Shown: positions 36,313 through 43,989 of the stretch, piece by piece | Numbering within the stretch: position 1 is the stretch's first letter | Layout: each line of letters begins with the position of its first letter | Source of the DNA: Variovorax sp. EL159 | Lineage (GTDB): Bacteria; Pseudomonadota; Gammaproteobacteria; Burkholderiales; Burkholderiaceae_C | Assembly: GCF_900100965.1 (NCBI RefSeq) | Contig: NZ_FMUJ01000003.1 | Span: forward strand, 1 to 64,000 | Length of the DNA: 64,000 bases | Direction: 5' to 3' | Made by a program: the position numbers and the translations under genes | The notes under the pieces: generated by a model | What the model saw: the letters and a program-made list of their open reading frames with translations, nothing else | Database searches by the model: none | Told to the model about the DNA's origin: nothing

Positions 36313-36334
36313 AATTCCGTCTTATTGCGGAATT
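36313..36334 (-). promoter_or_regulatory. Dyad at the cysB start, possible autoregulatory operator
   Basis: Perfect inverted repeat AATTCCG-N8-CGGAATT ending 5 bp before the cysB ATG. On the minus strand CATAAT lies just before it, a fair -10 box, so the dyad would sit at the transcription start and ribosome binding site. Many LysR genes repress themselves; binding by CysB is inference. Confidence 0.5.
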
Positions 36335-36371
36335 CATTATGCCTTCGGAATCTATCGAAATTGCCGGATGT

Positions 36372-36749
36372 TCAGGATTTGATGGCAATTTTGGCCAGCA
36401 GGTCGACCAGTTCGGGCTCTTCGCCCACGATGCGGGCGAGCGTGAAGTCGATGTCGGGCCAGCGCTGCCGCAGCGCCTCGATCTGCAGCGGGAGGTCTTC
36501 GCGGGCGTGCTTGCCCATGCCCAGGAACAGCGGAACCACGCGGATGGCACGCGCGCCGCTGGCAATCAGCGCGGCGGTTGCCGTCGGCAGGTCGGGCGTG
36601 GCCAGTTCCATGTAGGCGCAGGTCACGCGGGCGTCGGGCGCGTACTGGCACACGCGCGCGGCCACGGCTTCGATCGGCTGGCGCCAGCGCTCGTCGCGCG
36701 AACCGTGCGCCAGCAGGACGATGCCCAGCACCGATCCGGCGGGGGTCAT
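36372..36749 (-). CDS. cbiX: CbiX/SirB-type sirohydrochlorin chelatase
   Basis: A 125-residue short-form chelatase. N-terminal GIVLLAHGSRDERW carries the metal-binding His15, followed by CAYMELATPDLPTAT and IRVVPLFLGMGKHAREDLP with the second His. Short CbiX/SirB proteins insert cobalt or iron into sirohydrochlorin; here siroheme for sulfite/nitrite reductase is likely (inference). Its ATG overlaps the lptG stop by 4 bp, so it is coupled to the LPS-export operon. It is followed by cysB 63 bp later. Confidence 0.88.
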   Translation of the reverse strand: MTPAGSVLGIVLLAHGSRDERWRQPIEAVAARVCQYAPDARVTCAYMELATPDLPTATAALIASGARAIRVVPLFLGMGKHAREDLPLQIEALRQRWPDIDFTLARIVGEEPELVDLLAKIAIKS

Positions 36750-37855
36750 CTTCGCAAGACCAGCCAGCTGAAGGCCGTCAACGACATCACCGAATAGATC
36801 ATTCCCGGCGCGGCGGCCGTCAGCCATGGCGACCAGTTGCTGAGATTGCCGAGGTAGCCGAACACGTTGTTCAGCAGGAAGAAGCTGATGCCGATCATCA
36901 CGCCGCCGAACACGTAGGTGGTGATGCCGGCCTGGCGGAAGTGCAGGTAGGCAAAGGGCAGGGCGAGCACCACCATCACCAGACACGAGAGCGGGTAGAA
37001 CACCTTGCGCCAGAACTCGATCTCGTAGCGCTGCGCGGTCTGGCCGTTGGCATCCAGGTGGCGGATGTAGTCGAACAGGTCGATGGTGCTCATGCGGTCC
37101 GGCCGCAGCAGCGCGACCGACACCATTTCGGCGGTCAGCGAGGTGGGCCAGTCCATCTGCGGGATCTTGGTGGTGGTGATGTGGGCGGTGTCGTTCTTGC
37201 CGCTCGTGTCGTAGTCCTGCTGCTCGATGTCCGACAGCACCCAGTGGCCGTCGTAGATGCGCGCGCTGCTGACGGCCAGTTGCCTGTTCACGTAGCCGTT
37301 CGGGTCGAACTCGAAGATGCGCGCATTGCGAAGTTCGCCGTCGCGGGAAATCGACAGCACGTTGACCGCATACGACATGTTGTCGCGTTTCTCCTTGAGC
37401 CAGGCGCCGGTGTTGCCGACGAACGAATAGGTCCCCTGGTAGCGCGACTTGATCAGTTGGCCCGTGCGGCCGGAGATCGGCGCCACGTAGTCGCCGACCG
37501 CAAAGGTCAGGATGACGAAGCCCATGCCCAGCAGCAGCAACGTGCGCAGCGCACGCCAGGGGCCCAGGCCGCTGGTGCGCAGGATGGTGTATTCCGAACT
37601 CTGCGCGAGCCGCGCCATCACGAAGATGCAGCCGATCAGCACGGTGATCGGCAGCAATTCGTAGAGGTGGTTCGGGATCATCAGCGTGACGTAGATGAGC
37701 GCCTGCATCGGCCCGTAGGCCAGGCTCTCCGGCCTGCCGACGGACTGAAGCTCGTCGACGAAGTCGAAGAAGAAGAACAGGCTCAGAAAGCCGAGCGTCA
37801 CGAAGGCAACGGCCTTCAGTGCCTCGACGTAGATCAGGCGTCGGATGGTTTTCAC
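36746..37855 (-). CDS. lptG: LPS export ABC transporter permease LptG
   Basis: A 369-residue YjgP/YjgQ-family protein with three membrane helices at each end and a central periplasmic beta-jellyroll. It begins MKTIRRLIYVEALKAVAFVT. TM helices include FVTLGFLSLFFFFDFVDEL and the C-terminal YSVMSLTAFSWLVLRR. With LptF and LptB it extracts LPS from the inner membrane and passes it to LptC/A. Its ATG overlaps the lptF stop by 4 bp. Confidence 0.95.
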   Translation of the reverse strand: MKTIRRLIYVEALKAVAFVTLGFLSLFFFFDFVDELQSVGRPESLAYGPMQALIYVTLMIPNHLYELLPITVLIGCIFVMARLAQSSEYTILRTSGLGPWRALRTLLLLGMGFVILTFAVGDYVAPISGRTGQLIKSRYQGTYSFVGNTGAWLKEKRDNMSYAVNVLSISRDGELRNARIFEFDPNGYVNRQLAVSSARIYDGHWVLSDIEQQDYDTSGKNDTAHITTTKIPQMDWPTSLTAEMVSVALLRPDRMSTIDLFDYIRHLDANGQTAQRYEIEFWRKVFYPLSCLVMVVLALPFAYLHFRQAGITTYVFGGVMIGISFFLLNNVFGYLGNLSNWSPWLTAAAPGMIYSVMSLTAFSWLVLRR

Positions 37856-38982
37856 GAGGTAGGGTCGATCTTTGGAGGCGAGAGCGTCTGCGGCAAGCTT
37901 GCGCGGACTGTCTTCTTGCGGCTCCAGTTGTTGTTGCGCAGGGTCAGCCAGACCATGGCGGCGAGGAACACACCGCCGTGCAGCAGGAGCATGAAGGAGC
38001 CCAGGCCATAACGCCCGGCGCTGACCCAGCTCTGCCCGAGGTTGAGCATGTTGTAGTAAAGAATGAACGCGAAGAGCGCCAGCACCATGTTGCCGCTGCG
38101 GCCCACGCGCGGGTTGCCGCTGGACACCGTCAGCGCAAGCAACACGAAATTGATGGCGGCCAGCAGCATGCCGAGGCGCCAGCCCAGTTCGCCGAGGTTG
38201 GCGTCGTTGGGTTCGCGAAGAAGCGCAAGGGTGTTGAGGGCGCGCGGTGGCGTCGTGTTGTCGGTCAGGCCGGAGCTGCCGCCGGCCCGGGTGCCGTAGG
38301 TCTTGAACTCGCTGATCTTGAGAGGTTCGGTCGGCGTGAAGGGGCGTTCCAGGCGCTGGCCGTTCTCCAGGATCAGGTACTTGCTATCGCCGATGGTGTC
38401 GATGTGGCCGCTGCGTGCCGACGTGGTGACCTGCTTGAGGGTTTCCATCGACCAGATGAAGACGTTCGTGGCCGTGGCGTCGCCCGGCGTTTCCTTGTCG
38501 ACGAAGAAGACGCGGATGCGCCCGGCCGACTCGCGGAACTCTCCTGGCGAGACGCGTTCGATGTCGCTGCGCTGCTCGTACTGCTGGCGCATGCCGATGG
38601 TCTGCGAGTTGGCCCATGGCCAGCCGATCAGCGCCATGGCGGTGATCAGCACCAGCACCGGCCAGGCAAAGCGGAACAGCGGCTTCACGAAGTCCACCAG
38701 CCCGCGTCCGCTGGAGAACCAGATCACCATTTCGCTGTCGCGGTACATGCGCGAGAGCGTCCCGACGATGGCGATGAACAGGCTCAGGCTCAGGATGGTC
38801 GGCATGTAGCCGAGCACCGTGTAGGCCATCACGAGGAACACCTCCTGCGGATTCACACTGCCCTTGGACGCGAGCCCGAGGGTACGGATGAGCATCATGG
38901 TCATCACGATGGTGACCAGAACCACGAGGGTCGCTCCGAAGCTGCGCGACAGCTCCTTGCGTAGGGAAGAATGGAATAACAT
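37852..38982 (-). CDS. lptF: LPS export ABC transporter permease LptF
   Basis: A 376-residue protein from the ATG at 38982, beginning MLFHSSLRKELSRSFGATLV. It has the same topology as LptG: helices near residues 15-35, 50-75 and 95-120, a periplasmic domain, then three C-terminal helices. It forms the LptB2FG complex. The open frame continues far upstream through pepA antisense, which I reject. It is divergent from pepA with only 21 bp between the start codons, the same neighbours as in E. coli. Confidence 0.95.
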   Translation of the reverse strand: MLFHSSLRKELSRSFGATLVVLVTIVMTMMLIRTLGLASKGSVNPQEVFLVMAYTVLGYMPTILSLSLFIAIVGTLSRMYRDSEMVIWFSSGRGLVDFVKPLFRFAWPVLVLITAMALIGWPWANSQTIGMRQQYEQRSDIERVSPGEFRESAGRIRVFFVDKETPGDATATNVFIWSMETLKQVTTSARSGHIDTIGDSKYLILENGQRLERPFTPTEPLKISEFKTYGTRAGGSSGLTDNTTPPRALNTLALLREPNDANLGELGWRLGMLLAAINFVLLALTVSSGNPRVGRSGNMVLALFAFILYYNMLNLGQSWVSAGRYGLGSFMLLLHGGVFLAAMVWLTLRNNNWSRKKTVRASLPQTLSPPKIDPTS

Positions 38983-39003
38983 CGTTCGAGGAAAAAAAGG
39001 ATT

Positions 39004-40533
39004 ATGGACTTTCAACTCAAGACCCTCACCGTCGCCCAGGCTGCAGCCGAGAAATCCGATGTCCTGATCGTGCTCGTCGGCAGCGCTCCCCTCACCACCA
39101 AAGACCCGCTTTCCGTGCTGGCCGCCAGTGCCCGCAAGGCCGGCGACCTGCCCGACAAGGCCGGCAAGCTGCTCACGCTGTACCGCCCCGACGACGTCGT
39201 GGCGTCGCGCGTCGTGTTCGCGGCCATCGGCGACGGCAAGCTCGCGTCGGTGCGCAGCGGCGTGACCGCGGCAGTCAATGCGGTCAAGGCTCAGGGGCCG
39301 AAACGGGTGGTCGTGGTGTTCGCGCAGGCCGCGGACGGCACCGCAGTGGCTGGCGCCGTCACGGCCGCGGCCGATGCCAGCTATGTCTACACCACCACCA
39401 AGTCGAAAGCCGAGCCGCGCAGCATCCGCCACCTGACCGTCGGCGTGGCCGATGCTTCCGGCGTGAACGGTGCTTTCAATGAGGCCCGTGCCACCGTGCT
39501 GGGCATCGAACTGGCCAAGGAGTGGGGCAACCGGCCCGCCAACCATGCCACCCCCACGCTGCTTGGCGAAGCCGCCAAGGACCTTGCCAAGCTGCCGCGC
39601 ATCAAGTGCGAGGTGCTCGGCCCGAAGGAAGTCGAAAAGCTCGGCATGGGTTCGTTCGCTGCAGTGGCCCAAGGCTCGGCCGAGCCGCTGCGCTTCATCG
39701 TGCTCCGCTACCAGGGCGCGTCGAAAGATCAGGCGCCCGTCGTGCTGGTCGGCAAGGGCATCACTTTCGATACCGGCGGCGTGTCGCTCAAGCCGGCGGC
39801 CGAGATGGACGAGATGAAGTTCGACATGTGCGGCGCCGCGAGCGTGCTCGGCACCTTCCGCGCGCTCGGCGACATCCAGCCCGCCATCAATGTTGTCGGT
39901 CTCATTCCCTCGTGCGAAAACATGAACGACGGCAAGGCTGTCAAGCCGGGCGACGTGGTGACCAGCATGAGCGGGCAGACCATCGAGGTGCTCAACACCG
40001 ACGCCGAAGGCCGCCTTATCCTGTGCGATGCGTTGACCTATGCCAAGCGCTTCGACCCGGCCGCGGTGATCGACATCGCCACGCTGACTGGCGCCTGCGT
40101 GGTGGCGCTCGGCGGTGTGCGCAGCGGATTGTTCTCGAGCGACGAGACGCTGGCCTCGGCACTCGAAGCAGCCGGCGAGGCATCGCAAGACCGCTGCTGG
40201 CGCCTGCCGCTCGACGACGACTACGCCGAAGGCCTCAAGAGCAACTTCGCCGACGTGGCCAACATCGCGGGCCGTGCCGGTGGCGCGATCACCGCCGCCA
40301 AGTTCCTGCAGCGTTTTGCCAGTGACTTCCCGTGGGCGCACCTGGACATCGCGGGCACCGCCTGGAAGAGCGGGGCGGCCAAGGGCTCAACCGGTCGACC
40401 GGTGGGCCTGCTGGTGTCCTACCTGACGAATCGCGCGAGCAGCGGTGCGGCCGACACGGCCGCGAAGGCTGAACGCAAGGCGTCGTCGAAGGCTTCGGAT
40501 GCGCCGGCTCGAAAGGCCCGGTCCGCAAAGTGA
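39004..40533 (+). CDS. pepA: Leucyl aminopeptidase (M17)
   Basis: A 509-residue M17 metallopeptidase. The C-terminal catalytic domain has VGKGITFDTGGVSLKPA (metal Lys/Asp), MKFDMCGAASVLG and the family signature NTDAEGRLILCDAL. It removes N-terminal amino acids from peptides in the cytosol; the E. coli protein also binds DNA. The C-terminus has an extra Lys/Ala/Ser-rich tail (about 25 residues) after the normal end. holC overlaps its stop by GTGA. Confidence 0.96.
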   Translation: MDFQLKTLTVAQAAAEKSDVLIVLVGSAPLTTKDPLSVLAASARKAGDLPDKAGKLLTLYRPDDVVASRVVFAAIGDGKLASVRSGVTAAVNAVKAQGPKRVVVVFAQAADGTAVAGAVTAAADASYVYTTTKSKAEPRSIRHLTVGVADASGVNGAFNEARATVLGIELAKEWGNRPANHATPTLLGEAAKDLAKLPRIKCEVLGPKEVEKLGMGSFAAVAQGSAEPLRFIVLRYQGASKDQAPVVLVGKGITFDTGGVSLKPAAEMDEMKFDMCGAASVLGTFRALGDIQPAINVVGLIPSCENMNDGKAVKPGDVVTSMSGQTIEVLNTDAEGRLILCDALTYAKRFDPAAVIDIATLTGACVVALGGVRSGLFSSDETLASALEAAGEASQDRCWRLPLDDDYAEGLKSNFADVANIAGRAGGAITAAKFLQRFASDFPWAHLDIAGTAWKSGAAKGSTGRPVGLLVSYLTNRASSGAADTAAKAERKASSKASDAPARKARSAK

Positions 40534-40970
40534 CGGAAATCGGCTTTCACTACAACGCGCCCGACAAGCTGAACTATGCCTGCCGGCTGGTTCGCAAGGC
40601 CGTCAATGCGCGCGGCCTGCGCGTGGTGGTCGTGGGCGACCCGCAGATGCTGGACGCAGTGGATGCCGCCCTTTGGCAGCTGTCGCCCGTGGACTTCGTC
40701 GCGCATTGCCGCGGCGATGCGCCGGCGCATGTTGTCGCCCGTTCGCCGGTCGTTCTTTCCGTGGACGGCGCCGATGCGACGGCGTTGCCGCACCGCGAGA
40801 TGCTGGTGAACCTCGGCCTCGAAGTGCCTGCCGGTTTCGAGCGCTACGAGCGCCTCATCGACATCGTGAGCGACGAGACCAACGACCGACAGGTCGGTCG
40901 CTCGCGCTGGCGCCACTATGCCGACCGCGGCTACACCATCCAGCCGCACGACTTCGCAAAGAGCTCCTGA
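40530..40970 (+). CDS. holC: DNA polymerase III chi subunit
   Basis: A 146-residue HolC-family protein beginning at a GTG that overlaps the pepA stop. It has FHYNAPDKLNYACRLVRKAV, LWQLSPVDFVAHCRGD and a C-terminal Arg-containing SRWRHYADRGYTIQPHDF. Chi bridges the clamp loader to SSB at the replication fork. pepA-holC order is conserved in many proteobacteria. Confidence 0.92.
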   Translation: MTEIGFHYNAPDKLNYACRLVRKAVNARGLRVVVVGDPQMLDAVDAALWQLSPVDFVAHCRGDAPAHVVARSPVVLSVDGADATALPHREMLVNLGLEVPAGFERYERLIDIVSDETNDRQVGRSRWRHYADRGYTIQPHDFAKSS

Positions 40971-40971
40971 C

Positions 40972-41379
40972 ATGGCCAGTACGCTGCGCACGCCGCCCCG
41001 GTTCGTTCCCACCCTGACCACGGTGCTCGAGATCCCGGCGGAGCCCGTCGCCGCCGAAGCGCTCCATGGTGCGTCCGCCGCATCGACGCCCCAGCCCGAC
41101 CTGGCGAGCGCCGTTGCCTTGCCTCCCTCCGCCCAGCTTTCGCAAGCGGAAATCGTCAGCCTCGAAGAGCAGCTTCTGCACCGTGTGCTGCAGCGTGTCG
41201 ACCTGTCTCTGGAAGAGCGTTTGAGCGACACCGTGTCAGCTGCTGTTCAGCATCAACTCGATGCAATGGTGCCGCGTTTGCGCAATGAAATCGAGGCCGT
41301 CCTGCGTGCTTTGGTGATCGAGGCAATGGCCGCCGAACTCTCCGAAAACACAGGGTCTACGCCAGCTTCCGGCGCGTAA
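40972..41379 (+). CDS. Hypothetical protein downstream of holC
   Basis: A 135-residue protein whose ATG follows the holC stop by 1 bp, so it belongs to the pepA-holC unit. N-terminal STLRTPPRFVPTLTTVLEIP is followed by an Ala/Pro-rich linker. A helical C-terminal half (LSQAEIVSLEEQLLHRVLQR onward to about residue 125) has heptad-like hydrophobic spacing and could dimerise. It resembles small proteins often found after holC in Burkholderiales; no function is known. Confidence 0.72.
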   Translation: MASTLRTPPRFVPTLTTVLEIPAEPVAAEALHGASAASTPQPDLASAVALPPSAQLSQAEIVSLEEQLLHRVLQRVDLSLEERLSDTVSAAVQHQLDAMVPRLRNEIEAVLRALVIEAMAAELSENTGSTPASGA

Positions 41380-41394
41380 ATCCTCGGCTAAACT

Positions 41395-41440
41395 GCGCCG
41401 CAGGTCGGAAGGGCGTGAGGGTGCCGCTGGTCTGCGGCGC
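41395..41440 (+). other. Inverted repeat in the leader of the LivK-type gene
   Basis: GCGCCGCAG (41395-41403) pairs perfectly with CTGCGGCGC (41432-41440) across 28 nt. It lies 76 bp before the next start codon and downstream of a possible TAAACT -10 box. It could form a leader stem; no terminator T-run follows it directly. Confidence 0.4.
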
Positions 41441-41515
41441 GAAACTTGCGAGGTCTGCGCGCCCGGATCACACGACCGGTTTTTTATTCTTTTCATCCAA
41501 GTTCTGGAGGTTCCC

Positions 41516-42724
41516 ATGCAATTGAAATGGACTGCGGTCGCACTGGCTGCAATCACGCTTGTGGCTTGCGGCAAGAAAGAAGAAGCTGCTGCACCCGCGG
41601 CAACGCCGGCGCCCACGGCTGCGGCCCCCGCACCTGCAGCACCTGCCGGAGACACCCTGGTCGTCAAGATCGGTCACGTGGCACCTACCAGCGGTCCCAT
41701 CGCCCACTTGGGCAAGGACAACGAGTTCGGCGCCAAGATGGCCATCGAAGACCTGAATGCAAAGGGCCTCAAGATCGGTGACAAGGTCGCCAAGTTCGAA
41801 CTGGTCGCCGAAGACGACGCAGGCGATCCGAAGCAGGGCACGGCCGTGGCCCAGAAGCTCGTGGACGAAAAGGTCAACGGCGTGGTCGGTCACCTGAACT
41901 CGGGCACCACCATCCCCGCCTCGAAGCTGTACAGCGACGCCGGCATTCCGCAGATCTCGCCCTCGGCAACCAACCCCAAGTACACGCGTCAAGGCTTCAA
42001 GACCACGTTCCGCGTGGTGGCCGACGACACGCAACTGGGTGGCACGCTCGGCAAGTACGCCGTCGAAACCCTCAAGGGCAAGAACATCGCCGTGATCGAC
42101 GACCGCACGGCCTACGGCCAGGGCGTTGCCGAAGAATTCGAGAAGTCGGCCAAGGCCGCAGGCGCGACCATCGTGGGCCACGAATTCACCACCGACAAGT
42201 CGACCGACTTCAACGCCATCCTGACCAAGCTCAAGGCCTCCAAGCCCGACGTGCTGTTCTTCGGCGGCATGGACGCTGTCGGCGGCCCGATGCTCAAGCA
42301 GGTCAAGCAGCTCGGCCTGAACGTCAAGTTCATGGGCGGCGACGGCCTGTGCACCGGCGAACTGCCGAAGCTGGCTGGCGATGCCATCGGCGAAGACATG
42401 GTGGTGTGCGCGGAAGCCGGCGGTGTCGACGGCGACTTCAAGCAGCCGCTGGAAGACTTCAAGGCCAAGTTCAAGACCAAGAACGGCGTCGACGTGCAGA
42501 TCTATGCACCGTACGTGTACGACGCGGTCAACGTGCTGGCCCAGGCAATGGTCGCTGCTGGTTCTTCGGACCCGGCAAAGTACCTGCCTGAAGTCGGCAA
42601 GATCTCGTACAAGGGCGTGACCGGCCCGATCGCCTTCGACGAAAAGGGCGACATCAAGAATGGTGCACTGACGCTGTACACCTACAAGGGTGGCGTGCGT
42701 ACGCAGATCGCCGTGGTGCGCTGA
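41516..42724 (+). CDS. Branched-chain amino-acid ABC transporter substrate-binding lipoprotein (LivK type)
   Basis: A 402-residue protein with a CTGGAGG ribosome binding site. The lipoprotein signal ends LVAC (Cys18), then an Ala/Pro-rich linker (about 20-45). A type I periplasmic-binding fold follows, with VKIGHVAPTSGPIAHLGKDN, LVAEDDAGDPKQGTAVAQKL and FRVVADDTQLGGTLGKYAVE. LivK-type receptors bind Leu/Ile/Val or other small acids. No permease or ATPase genes are adjacent: the gene ends at a strong terminator and stands alone, as is often seen in this group. The ligand cannot be read from sequence. Confidence 0.9.
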   Translation: MQLKWTAVALAAITLVACGKKEEAAAPAATPAPTAAAPAPAAPAGDTLVVKIGHVAPTSGPIAHLGKDNEFGAKMAIEDLNAKGLKIGDKVAKFELVAEDDAGDPKQGTAVAQKLVDEKVNGVVGHLNSGTTIPASKLYSDAGIPQISPSATNPKYTRQGFKTTFRVVADDTQLGGTLGKYAVETLKGKNIAVIDDRTAYGQGVAEEFEKSAKAAGATIVGHEFTTDKSTDFNAILTKLKASKPDVLFFGGMDAVGGPMLKQVKQLGLNVKFMGGDGLCTGELPKLAGDAIGEDMVVCAEAGGVDGDFKQPLEDFKAKFKTKNGVDVQIYAPYVYDAVNVLAQAMVAAGSSDPAKYLPEVGKISYKGVTGPIAFDEKGDIKNGALTLYTYKGGVRTQIAVVR

Positions 42725-42757
42725 TCGCATCGGCAACCGGGCGGTTTTCCGCCAAAG

Positions 42758-42783
42758 AAAAAAGGGCCCTCGGGCCCTTTTTT
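42758..42783. terminator. Bidirectional intrinsic terminator
   Basis: A perfect inverted repeat of AAAAAAGGGCCC and GGGCCCTTTTTT around a TC centre. It ends the livK-type gene on the plus strand and the receiver gene on the minus strand. Confidence 0.92.
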
Positions 42784-42805
42784 CATGTCTGCTGCTTGAG
42801 CTGGC

Positions 42806-43195
42806 TCAGAGCGCGGCAAGGCCCGAAGGGCGGTCGGTGTTGCAGTACTCGATGAAGGCGTCGAGGTCGTGCGACTTGTCGAACACGGCGTCGGCGCCCA
42901 GAGCCTCGCAGCGCGCCCGGATGTCCCCCGTGACGTAGTTGCTCAACACCACCACACGCTGGCCCGGCTTGCGCGACTTGCGCCCGGCCAGCACGCCGAG
43001 GCCGGAGCCTTCCTTCAGGAAGAGATCGACGATCAGCAACTGCCAGTCGTCCGGGTGGGCTGCGAGCCATTCGAGCGCGTCGGACTCGGTTTCGGCGAAG
43101 CCGACCACACGGCCATTGACCAGATCCTCGAGGGCCGGGACCAGGTTATCCCTGATGGTCTTGTTGTCCTCGACGAGGAACGTGATGAGGGCCAT
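42806..43195 (-). CDS. Stand-alone response-regulator receiver protein
   Basis: A 129-residue protein that is only a REC domain. The acidic pocket is VEDN (residues 8-11), the phospho-acceptor Asp57 in LLIVDLFL, the switch Ser85 in VVVLSN and Lys107 in VFDKSHD. There is no DNA-binding or output domain. Single-domain regulators act by protein contact, as CheY does, or as phospho-relays. No sensor kinase lies in the window, so its partner is unknown. Confidence 0.88.
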   Translation of the reverse strand: MALITFLVEDNKTIRDNLVPALEDLVNGRVVGFAETESDALEWLAAHPDDWQLLIVDLFLKEGSGLGVLAGRKSRKPGQRVVVLSNYVTGDIRARCEALGADAVFDKSHDLDAFIEYCNTDRPSGLAAL

Positions 43196-43294
43196 GCCGT
43201 GGTTTCGCTTTGAGAACCAATAGCGTAGCGTGCCTGGCGCCGCCGCAGCGTAGGAGAAGGGATACGGACGGAGGGATCCGCGCGCGATCCGGGG

Positions 43295-43651
43295 TCAGCC
43301 TGCGCCGTCGGAACGGATCTTGGCCTTGAGCTTTTCGGCCAGCGCCTGGCTCTCGTCGCGTTCGGCGGTCACTTCGAGGCGCTTCTCGATCTCTTCGCTC
43401 AGGGCCGCATTCACTTCGGCGAGCTTCTTGGCCGACTTGGCCAACTTTTCTTCGAGCTGGCTCGTGTGCTCGATGGCCTGCGCCACCTCGCCGACCTGGA
43501 CTTCGTCGGGCAGTTCCTGTTCGAGCACGGTGCTCACCACGGCGAGGTTGTCCGATGCCCTCTGCACATCGGCAGCCACCTGCTCGCTTTTGGCGAGTGT
43601 CTTGTCGAGTGGTGTCGTGCCACGCGGCGAGGTTTCGGGTTGTCCAGCCAT
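43295..43651 (-). CDS. Coiled-coil protein of unknown function
   Basis: A 118-residue product from an ATG with an AAGGAAC ribosome binding site. A short Pro/Thr/Ser N-terminus is followed by an almost wholly helical, highly charged segment (LEEKLAKSAKKLAEVNAALS, EEIEKRLEVTAERDESQALA) with clear heptads, so it should form a coiled coil. It has no signal or membrane segment. It is 99 bp upstream of the receiver gene on the same strand; a shared pathway is possible but not shown. Confidence 0.65.
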   Translation of the reverse strand: MAGQPETSPRGTTPLDKTLAKSEQVAADVQRASDNLAVVSTVLEQELPDEVQVGEVAQAIEHTSQLEEKLAKSAKKLAEVNAALSEEIEKRLEVTAERDESQALAEKLKAKIRSDGAG

Positions 43652-43784
43652 CGAGGTTCCTTTGCGGGCTTGAAAGTAAAACGTTTGGATCGTACGCCAG
43701 ACGAAAGGGCCCGTGCTTGCGACGCGCAGTTGCTGCAAAGCAACGCATCGCGTGTCTTGCAGGCAGCAAGGACAGCGTGGGCAA

Positions 43785-43819
43785 CAAAAAAGCCCAAGTG
43801 CTTGTGGCGACTTGGGCTT
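43785..43819 (-). terminator. Intrinsic terminator after tRNA-Ser
   Basis: AAGCCCAAGT (43790-43799) pairs perfectly with ACTTGGGCTT (43810-43819). On the minus strand a T6 run follows (A6 at 43785-43790). It lies 45 bp beyond the tRNA 3' end. Confidence 0.85.
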
Positions 43820-43863
43820 CTTGCTGTCTGCATGTTCGCGAACGGTTACGAACAATCAATCTC

Positions 43864-43954
43864 TGGCGGAGCAGGCGGGATTCGAACCCGCGGAGGGCTA
43901 TTAACCCTCACACGCTTTCCAGGCGTGCGACTTAAACCGCTCATCCACCGCTCC
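43864..43954 (-). tRNA. tRNA-Ser, anticodon GGA
   Basis: A 91-nt class II tRNA on the minus strand. The acceptor begins GGAGCGG, the anticodon arm is CACGCCTGGAAAGCGTG with loop CTGGAAA (anticodon GGA), there is a long variable arm GAGGGTTAATAGCCCTC, a T arm GCGGGTTCGAATCCCGC and an encoded 3' CCA. It reads UCC/UCU serine codons. Confidence 0.97.
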
Positions 43955-43989
43955 TGAGCCCACGATTGTAGCGTGGCTTCGGGCCGTTT

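Noticed and set aside
43864..43954. tRNA-Ser as an integration site with an adjacent genomic island
   Set aside because: No integrase, no direct repeat of the tRNA 3' end and no foreign-looking genes on either side.
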